Shown: positions 1 to 5,237 of the stretch, one piece after another
How positions within the stretch are numbered: the first letter of the stretch is position 1
How the letters are laid out: every line of letters starts with the position of its first letter
NCBI GenBank assembly: GCA_902795525.1
Contig: CADBLN010000063.1
Coordinates: forward strand, 1-6,824
Length of the DNA: 6,824 nucleotides
Direction of reading: 5' to 3'
Source of the DNA: an uncultured Erysipelotrichaceae bacterium
GTDB lineage: Bacteria; Bacillota_I; Bacilli_A; Erysipelotrichales; Erysipelotrichaceae
The notes under the pieces: generated by a model
What the model was told of the DNA's origin: nothing
What the model saw: only the letters and a program-made list of their open reading frames with translations
Databases searched by the model: none
Position numbers and translations under genes: made by a program

Positions 1-270
1 GGTGATATTTCAATTAATATGGCACAGGGAGATACTGATGCTCTTGATTCCAATGGAAATATTATTATCAATGGTGGTGTGGTTAATATTTCGGCACAAT
101 TTGCTTTCGACTTCGATGGCAAGGCAGAATTAAATGGTGGGAAAGTTATTGTAAATGGACAAGAAGTGACATCAATAACTAACTCAATGATGATGGGAAA
201 TAACTTTGGAGGACCCGGGAATCAAGGAGGAAACTTTGAAAATCGACCTGGTGGTCCAGGAAGAAGATAA
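1..270 (+). CDS. C-terminal fragment of a Cthe_2159-like / carbohydrate-binding-domain beta-helix protein (5' end outside window)
   Basis: The reading frame is open from the first base (GDISINMAQGDTDALDSNG...) to TAA at 268-270, so the Met at 19 is internal and the gene starts upstream of the window. About 89 residues are visible. They contain short beta-helix-like rungs of the form NG-N-IIINGG-VVNIS and AELNGGKVIVNG, plus the phrase GDTDALDSNG. I associate these with the large Firmicutes family of secreted polysaccharide-binding proteins typified by Clostridium thermocellum Cthe_2159 (often annotated as carbohydrate-binding domain-containing protein). The last 30 or so residues are low-complexity Met, Asn, Gly, Pro and Arg (NNFGGPGNQGG, RPGGPGRR), a common tail in this family. 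No membrane segment or sortase motif is visible at the C-terminus. The protein is probably exported, but the signal peptide lies outside the window. Family assignment rests on pattern recall from a short tail, so confidence is moderate. It is transcribed convergently with the rest of the window and looks functionally unrelated. Confidence 0.72.
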   Translation, partial: GDISINMAQGDTDALDSNGNIIINGGVVNISAQFAFDFDGKAELNGGKVIVNGQEVTSITNSMMMGNNFGGPGNQGGNFENRPGGPGRR

Positions 271-271
271 G

Positions 272-296
272 GGTTGTAATATATACAACCTTTTTT
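272..296 (+). terminator. Rho-independent terminator of the beta-helix protein gene
   Basis: A 7-bp perfect stem (GGTTGTA at 272-278, TACAACC at 284-290) with a 5-base loop is followed by six T residues at 291-296. It begins two bases after the stop codon of the upstream partial gene. On the opposite strand there is no U-tract after the stem, so it should act only on rightward transcription. Confidence 0.88.
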
Positions 297-330
297 ATAG
301 GTTCATTATGATAACAAGTACAACAGATAG

Positions 331-360
331 AAAAAGCAACATTACAATAAATGTTGCTTT
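331..360 (-). terminator. Rho-independent terminator for the leftward thrS-M18 peptidase unit
   Basis: A perfect 11-bp inverted repeat (333-343 with 350-360) has a 6-base loop (344-349). Read on the minus strand, the stem GC-rich core is followed by a run of five or more U (complement of the A-run at 331-335). On the plus strand the 3' flank is TTTAGATGC, a poor U-tract. It lies about 150 bases past the M18 peptidase stop at 513 and is the first hairpin on that strand with a U-tract, so it is the best candidate for the end of that transcript. Weak bidirectional activity is possible. Confidence 0.75.
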
Positions 361-451
361 AGATGCATAGGCATCTCATTTTCATTTTCTACTACCTGTG
401 AATCGAAATTATTACAATGGCCAGTAGAGTACAAATGATCACTGGTTAGTA

Positions 452-475
452 GATAGTTAGCATACGCTAACTATC
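452..475. repeat. Unexplained 10-bp perfect hairpin in the 3' region of the M18 peptidase gene
   Basis: GATAGTTAGC (452-461) and GCTAACTATC (466-475) are exact inverted repeats around a 4-base ATAC loop. Neither strand carries a U-tract next to the stem, so this is not a canonical terminator. It sits 37 bases past the M18 stop codon on the minus strand and would be in that gene's 3' untranslated region. The rest of the gap holds a short 6-bp hairpin (361-366 with 371-376), a possible 8-bp pairing with one bulged base between 389-396 and 444-452, and nothing that looks coding. Plausible roles are a 3'-end stabilising structure, a protein-binding palindrome, or a remnant repeat unit. I cannot choose between them. 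Confidence 0.5.
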
Positions 476-512
476 ATTATATTATCTTAATTAAGCAAAG
501 ATGTCAAATACT

Positions 513-1889
513 TTATTTCATTTTTTCGCAGAATGTTACATAAGCGTTCTTTGCTTCATAAATATCAACTTTACTAGCAACCTCCCATGGTGCATGCATA
601 TTTTGAACACCAACACCACTATCAATTACTTGCATATTATATTTAGCCATGATATAAGCGATGGTTCCACCGCCACCTTGATTTACTTTTCCTATCTCAG
701 CGGTCTGCCATGAAACTTTGGCATCATCCCAAACTTTTCTAATCTCAGCTATAAATTCAGGGTTAGCGTCATTACTGCCACTTTTTCCTCTTGAACCTAC
801 ATATTTATTCATAACAATACCACCACCAAAGAAGCAAGTATTCTTCATTTCGTTGACTGCTGGATAGTTAGGGTCATAAGCCGCGCTAACATCACTAGAT
901 AACATCTTACTATTGGCTAAACAACGACGGAACTTTAAATAGTCATAGCCACCTGTTAATTCAATCAACTCAGCCACTAGATTTTCATAAAAGTATGATT
1001 GCATCCCTGTGGACCCTATAGATCCAACTTCTTCTTTGTCAACTAACATACATGATACAGTTTTTTCAGGATTTTCAATCTCCATTAAAGCCATTAGTGA
1101 AGTATAGGCACAAACTCTATCATCATGACCATAACCCATGATCATCGAAGAATCCAGGCCATAGTCTCTTGCTGGTCCTGCTGGTACTACTTCTATTTCA
1201 GCACTAACAAAATCATCTTCTTCAATATTGTATTTATCTTTGAGAAGTTTGAGAATGTTGGCTTTAACAGCGTCTTTTTCTTCTTTTTCAAGTGGCATGG
1301 AACCAATTGTAATATTAAGGTCTTCTCCTTCAATTACTTCATTTGCTTTCTTTTGCATTTGTTGGGCTGCCAAATGAATTAGTAAATCTGAAATGCCAAC
1401 TACTGGATCTTTCATGTCTTCACCAATAACAATATCAACAATTGAACCATCTTTTTTACAAACAACCCCATGCAATGCTAATGGCAATGTTACCCATTGG
1501 TACGCTTTGATACCACCATAGTAATGTGTATCAGCCAAAGCGATGTCGTGGTCTTCATATAATGGATGTTGTTTTAAGTCTATTCTTGGAGAATCAATGT
1601 GAGCTCCCAAAATATTCATTCCATTTTCCAATGCTTGTTTACCAATAATAAACAATGCTAAATCTTTTGATTTGTTCACAAAATAGACTTTATCACCTGG
1701 TTTCAGAGCTTTCTTTTTGTCAATGAAGTCTTGTAAATCTTTGAAACCGTGCTTTTCAGCAATTTCAACTCCTTTTTTTACACATTCTCTTTCAGTTTTA
1801 CAATCTGAAATAAATTGTCGATAGCCTTCAGCAAAATCAAAGACTTGTTGTTTTTGTTTTTTGTTATATTTGTTCCAAGCGTTTTCCAT
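513..1889 (-). CDS. M18 family aminopeptidase (aspartyl aminopeptidase-like zinc exopeptidase)
   Basis: A 458-residue cytosolic metallo-aminopeptidase, full length for family M18 (bacterial members about 430-480). The di-zinc site is complete in family order: GAHIDSPR (His97, with Asp99), GHDDRVCAY (bridging Asp256), DKEEVGSIGSTG (general base Glu286 and ligand Glu287), SSDVSAAYDP (Asp333) and NMHAPWEVASK (His432). Role assignments for these residues come from homology to known M18 enzymes. The family removes N-terminal residues, often acidic ones, from peptides and forms dodecameric tetrahedral shells. The exact substrate preference cannot be read here. The ATG at 1889 is preceded by a perfect AGGAGG (1900-1905) that overlaps the TAG stop of thrS, leaving a 14-base gap. 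It is therefore almost certainly the second gene of the thrS transcript and would share T-box control. There is no signal peptide or membrane segment. Confidence 0.95.
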   Translation of the reverse strand: MENAWNKYNKKQKQQVFDFAEGYRQFISDCKTERECVKKGVEIAEKHGFKDLQDFIDKKKALKPGDKVYFVNKSKDLALFIIGKQALENGMNILGAHIDSPRIDLKQHPLYEDHDIALADTHYYGGIKAYQWVTLPLALHGVVCKKDGSIVDIVIGEDMKDPVVGISDLLIHLAAQQMQKKANEVIEGEDLNITIGSMPLEKEEKDAVKANILKLLKDKYNIEEDDFVSAEIEVVPAGPARDYGLDSSMIMGYGHDDRVCAYTSLMALMEIENPEKTVSCMLVDKEEVGSIGSTGMQSYFYENLVAELIELTGGYDYLKFRRCLANSKMLSSDVSAAYDPNYPAVNEMKNTCFFGGGIVMNKYVGSRGKSGSNDANPEFIAEIRKVWDDAKVSWQTAEIGKVNQGGGGTIAYIMAKYNMQVIDSGVGVQNMHAPWEVASKVDIYEAKNAYVTFCEKMK

Positions 1890-1903
1890 ATATTCGTTTC
1901 CTC

Positions 1904-3730
1904 CTATTCAAATAATCTCTTTTCATCAATTTCCTGATGCATTTGCTTAAAGAACTCCTCAATACCCAAGGTTTCTGATTCTTGGTGACCATGTCTTCTG
2001 ATTGTCACTAATTTACCATTAACCTCATTATCACCGATTACGCATTGAATCGATACTTTTTTAACCTGTGCTTCTCTGATACGATAACCGAGTTTCTCGT
2101 TCCGGTCATCAACCTTTACCCTGAATCCCTCTTTTTCCATTCTTTCAGCTAATTCGTTCGAGTATTGAGTATGGACATTAGGGTTCACAGGAATAACCGC
2201 AAATTGTTGAGGTGCTAACCATAAAGGTAAATCACCTTTAGTTTCTTCTAACAAGAATGCAATGAATCTATCTAGTGAGCCTAAAATAGCTCTATGGATT
2301 ACTACTGGAGTAACTTTTTCACCATCTTCATTAACATATGTTAATTCAAACCTTCTAGGTAATAAGAAATCTAATTGAATAGTGCTTAAAGCTACCTCAT
2401 TTCCAACTGCTGGTTGTACCAACACATCTAGTTTTGGTCCATAAAAAGCCGCTTCACCAACTGCCTCAAAATAATCTAGGTCTAAATCATTCAAAACATT
2501 TCTTAATGCTGATTCAGCACTATTCCACATCTCATCGTCATCAAAATACTTTTCAGTATCTGCTGGATCCCTTAAAGATAATCTACATTTGAATTCTTTA
2601 ATTCCAAAGTCTTCATAAACTTCCATAATCAAATCAAGAACACCTTTAAACTCAGATTCAATTTGTTCAACAGTACAGAATATATGTGAATCATTTTGAG
2701 TGAACGATCTTGCTCTTTCAATACCCTTTACAGCTCCCTGAGCTTCATATCTAAAATCGTTGGCAATTTCTGCGATTCTTAGTGGCAGTTCGCGATATGA
2801 ATGAGCTTTTGAACCATAGATCACCATATGATGAGGGCAATTCATTGGTCTTAACACATATACATCATCAATCTTTGAGTCATCGATTTCATCCATTATT
2901 GTTTTCAGGGTTTTATCTTTATTATCTTCAGCAATTTTAACCATTGGAGCAAACATATCTTCTTTGTAATGGTCCCAATGGCCTGAAGTTTTGTATAAAT
3001 CAACTGAGCCTAAATCAGGTGTATGCACATGTTGGTAGCCATGTGATATCTCTTTATCAGTTATGTAATTGTTCAAAATACGCCATATTGTATAACCGTT
3101 TGGAAGCCATAGAGGTAAGCCTTTGCCAACCAAATCACTCAACATGAATATTTCCATATCCTTCCCAATTTTGCGATGGTCTCTTTCCTTGGCTTCTTCC
3201 AACATCTTTAAATGTGCTTGCAAGTCTTCCTCAGTTTCAAAACAAACACCATAAACACGCTGAAGGACCTTGTTCTTGGAGTCCCCTTTCCAATATGCCC
3301 CAGACACTTTTAAAAGTTTGAAATGTTTTAATAACTTAGTATTTTCAACATGAGGGCCCCTACATAAATCAGTAAAATCTCCTTGTCTATAACAAGAAAT
3401 AACTGTGGATTCCTCATCCATATTGTTAATTAAATCAACTTTATAAGGATCATCTTTAAAGCGCTCTAGTGCTTCATCCTTACTTATTTCTTCACGGACA
3501 ATTAATTTGGCGGATTTAGCACATTGTTTCATTTCTTTTTCAATAAGTGGTAAATCATCCTCAGTAATGACTTTATCACCTAAATCCATGTCATAATAGA
3601 ACCCCTCTGAAATAACTGGGCCAACCCAGAACTTTGCATTTGGATATAGATGTTTAATCGCTTGTGCCATCAAATGAGCACAAGAATGATTTAGCATGCT
3701 AAGCCTTTCATCTTCTTTAATGTTGATCAT
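1904..3730 (-). CDS. thrS: threonyl-tRNA synthetase lacking the N-terminal TGS domain
   Basis: A class II synthetase of 608 residues that charges tRNA-Thr with threonine in the cytosol. The N2 editing domain starts almost at the N-terminus: HSCAH (His15, His19) and DLCRGPH (Cys123, His127) give the usual four-residue site that removes mischarged Ser. The catalytic core follows. The zinc ligands that select threonine are Cys298 (RPMNCPHH), His349 (NDSHIFC) and His479 (VIHRAILGS). Motif 2 contains FRYE (Arg327) and motif 3 GSLDRF (Arg488). The anticodon-binding domain runs from about 508 to the end. Typical ThrRS is about 640 residues with a 60-residue TGS domain ahead of the HxxxH, and that domain is absent here. 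Residues about 265-289 form an acidic/lysine-rich stretch that I think is longer than usual before RPMNCPHH. The start at 3730 is chosen because GGAAGGGAG (3738-3746) lies 7 bases upstream. An in-frame ATG at 3781 would translate the T-box terminator and is not a real start. Confidence 0.97.
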   Translation of the reverse strand: MINIKEDERLSMLNHSCAHLMAQAIKHLYPNAKFWVGPVISEGFYYDMDLGDKVITEDDLPLIEKEMKQCAKSAKLIVREEISKDEALERFKDDPYKVDLINNMDEESTVISCYRQGDFTDLCRGPHVENTKLLKHFKLLKVSGAYWKGDSKNKVLQRVYGVCFETEEDLQAHLKMLEEAKERDHRKIGKDMEIFMLSDLVGKGLPLWLPNGYTIWRILNNYITDKEISHGYQHVHTPDLGSVDLYKTSGHWDHYKEDMFAPMVKIAEDNKDKTLKTIMDEIDDSKIDDVYVLRPMNCPHHMVIYGSKAHSYRELPLRIAEIANDFRYEAQGAVKGIERARSFTQNDSHIFCTVEQIESEFKGVLDLIMEVYEDFGIKEFKCRLSLRDPADTEKYFDDDEMWNSAESALRNVLNDLDLDYFEAVGEAAFYGPKLDVLVQPAVGNEVALSTIQLDFLLPRRFELTYVNEDGEKVTPVVIHRAILGSLDRFIAFLLEETKGDLPLWLAPQQFAVIPVNPNVHTQYSNELAERMEKEGFRVKVDDRNEKLGYRIREAQVKKVSIQCVIGDNEVNGKLVTIRRHGHQESETLGIEEFFKQMHQEIDEKRLFE

Positions 3731-3737
3731 GCATATT

Positions 3738-3746
3738 CTCCCTTCC
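3738..3746 (-). promoter_or_regulatory. thrS ribosome binding site that decides the start codon
   Basis: GGAAGGGAG lies 7 bases before the ATG at 3730 and just downstream of the T-box terminator U-tract. A second ATG at 3734-3732, out of frame and overlapping the true start as ATGCATG, would read only five codons before TAA at 3719-3717. It is not a rival gene start, though it could slightly tax initiation. Confidence 0.85.
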
Positions 3747-3750
3747 AGTA

Positions 3751-3966
3751 AATAAAAAACGCCCTTAACAAAGGACGTCATTAACGCGGTACCACCTTAA
3801 TTCATATTAGTTAATTAATATGCTCTCGAAACTATAACGTTGTTACCGTAATCTTTTCTAAAGATTCTACTCCTAAGTGGTAAAGCATTCTAATTGCAAG
3901 TTACTTTCACCAACCGTAACCATCTCTAGTGCATTTTTGAATACTTCTTGTCTTATTCACAGTATT
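3751..3966 (-). promoter_or_regulatory. Threonine T-box leader (tRNA-Thr-sensing riboswitch) of thrS
   Basis: The leader can be folded by eye. The Stem I base pairs UACU 3964-3961 with AGUA 3871-3868, and UAAG 3955-3952 with CUUA 3877-3874. The next helix pairs GUAUUC 3944-3939 with GAAUGC 3890-3885. Between them is the specifier loop, with ACC (Thr codon) at 3881-3879 followed by the usual A, facing AGAAGUA on the other side. The distal part has AGAGAUG at 3927-3921 and an apical stem GUUAC/GUAAC (3920-3916, 3904-3900). A 7-bp hairpin (3866-3850) occupies the stem II position, and a 7-bp stem III (3822-3803) precedes the T-box core GGTGGTACCGCG at 3796-3785. The UGGU at 3794-3791 would pair with the free ACCA end of uncharged tRNA-Thr. 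AAGG 3798-3795 pairs with CCUU 3774-3771 to form the antiterminator, which excludes the terminator. Uncharged tRNA-Thr should therefore switch on thrS and the downstream M18 peptidase gene. The 5' end at about 3966 is inferred from the promoter. Confidence 0.96.
3754..3778 (-). terminator. Regulated intrinsic terminator of the T-box leader
   Basis: An 8-bp stem (ACGUCCUU 3778-3771, AAGGGCGU 3766-3759, with one G-U pair) and a UGUU loop are followed by U at 3758-3754. Its 5' arm contains the CCUU that also forms the antiterminator with the T-box core, which gives the on/off choice. Confidence 0.93.
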
Positions 3967-3972
3967 TAATTT

Positions 3973-4002
3973 ATTTTAAGTCTATTTATAATTACTTGTC
4001 AA
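3973..4002 (-). promoter_or_regulatory. Sigma-A-type promoter of the thrS-M18 peptidase unit
   Basis: A perfect -35 TTGACA (4002-3997) and a -10 TAAAAT (3978-3973, five of six consensus bases) are separated by 18 bases. The predicted start near 3966 falls 2 bases before the first paired base of T-box Stem I, which fits well. The -35 box lies one base beyond the TAG stop of the upstream M29 aminopeptidase gene, so the -35 upstream flank is coding sequence. Confidence 0.85.
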
Positions 4003-4003
4003 A

Positions 4004-5236
4004 CTAAATAACAAAATTGCCATTTTCAAAAATAGTAACTTCTGTGCCATCAGTCTTTATGCCAGTAACACTCATATCAGCAGTTCCAAACATGAAATCA
4101 ACATGGTTCATAGATGTGTTACCACCAGCATTTCTAAGCTGCTCTTCCTCCATTTCAGTGCCACCTTGAACATTTTCTGGATAACAATTTCCTAGCGCCA
4201 AATGGCATGAAGCATTTTCATCAAACAAAGTGTTATAGAAAAGAATTCCCAAGTTTGATATAGGTGAATCGTAACCAATTAAAGCAACCTCTCCTAAATA
4301 CCTTGAACCTTCATCAGTATCTAACAAGTGCTTTAAGCTTTCTTGGTGTTTCAAAGCACCATAAGTAACAACCTTTCCATTTTCAAACTTAAACCAGAAA
4401 TCATCAATGACCTTACCACTATAGCTTAGCGGTTTGGAAGCATACACGATGCCATTAACATTATTTCTGTCGGGCATGCAAAAACATTCCTCGGTTGGCA
4501 TATTAGGATTGAAGAACACTCCTTTTGGCGTGGTACAACCGCCACCTACCCAAATATGGTTTTTGACTAAGCCCACATATAAATCGGTGCCTTTTTCATT
4601 TTTAAAATGTAGTTTTTCAAATTGATAGTCATTCAAAATATCACAATGCTTTTTTAAACTTTCGTCATGTTGTTGCCATTCAGAAATTGGGTCATTATCC
4701 TCTCTAACTCTAACAGCATATAAGATTGCTTCCCACAACGCCTTAACAGCATCATCTTCATTTTTATCTGGGAAGACTTTTTTAGCCCAAGTCGGATTAG
4801 GTAAAGCTATGACACACCATTGTCCTTCATTGTTCATTGTATAATTCATGAATGGCTTCATTTTTTTCATGTAAGCAATTCTGCTTTTTTGCATTTTTTC
4901 AGGATCAATATCTGACATTAAATCAGGGGTTGAAGATGCAATTGATAAATAACAAGCACCTTTTTCATGTTCGTATTTCACTCTTTCAACTTCCCAATCA
5001 GCTACTTCTGATAAAGATTCTAAAGATTCATATTGATATGCCATATGGGAAGTATTTTCATTCCCCCATTTAACTACGACACTTCCTGCTCCTTTTTGAT
5101 AAGCATATTCCACACAATACTCAACAAACTGGTAATCTCTGACATTAGCGTTTATTATCAACAATTGTCCAGGTTGAACGTTTATTCCTGAATAAATTGC
5201 CAATCTTGCATATTTCTTTAAAATATTCTCATTCAT
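4004..5236 (-). CDS. M29 family metallo-aminopeptidase (AmpS/PepS-like)
   Basis: A 410-residue cytosolic zinc or cobalt aminopeptidase, the standard length for family M29 (thermophilic aminopeptidase, AmpS, PepS). The metal-site motifs are all present: NMPTEECF (Glu249/Glu250), GEVALIGYDSP (Glu316), CHLALGNCYPE (His345) and NHVDFMFG (His378, Asp380). Assignment of these as ligands is by family knowledge. The N-terminal domain (about 1-190) opens with the usual YARLAIYSGINVQPGQ. The family cleaves a broad range of N-terminal residues from peptides and feeds amino-acid recycling. The ATG at 5236 lies one base past the TAA of pyk, and the ribosome binding site GGAGG is inside the last pyk codons, so translation is probably coupled. 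The gene is the third of the pfkA-pyk unit. No terminator is seen after its stop, and the thrS promoter begins one base later. No signal peptide. Confidence 0.95.
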   Translation of the reverse strand: MNENILKKYARLAIYSGINVQPGQLLIINANVRDYQFVEYCVEYAYQKGAGSVVVKWGNENTSHMAYQYESLESLSEVADWEVERVKYEHEKGACYLSIASSTPDLMSDIDPEKMQKSRIAYMKKMKPFMNYTMNNEGQWCVIALPNPTWAKKVFPDKNEDDAVKALWEAILYAVRVREDNDPISEWQQHDESLKKHCDILNDYQFEKLHFKNEKGTDLYVGLVKNHIWVGGGCTTPKGVFFNPNMPTEECFCMPDRNNVNGIVYASKPLSYSGKVIDDFWFKFENGKVVTYGALKHQESLKHLLDTDEGSRYLGEVALIGYDSPISNLGILFYNTLFDENASCHLALGNCYPENVQGGTEMEEEQLRNAGGNTSMNHVDFMFGTADMSVTGIKTDGTEVTIFENGNFVI

Positions 5237-5237
5237 A

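Noticed and set aside
190..267. Gly/Pro/Asn-rich tail as a collagen-like or repeat array
   Set aside because: Too short and irregular for a true repeat array; such tails are common at the end of Cthe_2159-like proteins.
272..475. Series of hairpins as a possible CRISPR or tRNA cluster
   Set aside because: The hairpins have different sequences, with no repeated unit or regular spacing, and no cloverleaf or CCA-type acceptor end can be built.
501..713. Plus-strand open frame of 70 codons
   Set aside because: It lies antisense within the clearly coding C-terminal end of the M18 peptidase, has no ribosome binding site and its product is not protein-like.
1125..1382. Plus-strand open frame of 85 codons, rich in Phe
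   Set aside because: Shadow of the M18 gene; the Phe runs are the complement of Lys/Glu codons.
2944..3147. Plus-strand open frame of 67 codons
   Set aside because: Antisense to the ThrRS catalytic core, with no initiation signal.
4434..5073. Two plus-strand open frames (4434-4625 and 4852-5073)
   Set aside because: Both are antisense to the M29 gene, whose motifs are complete and in order.
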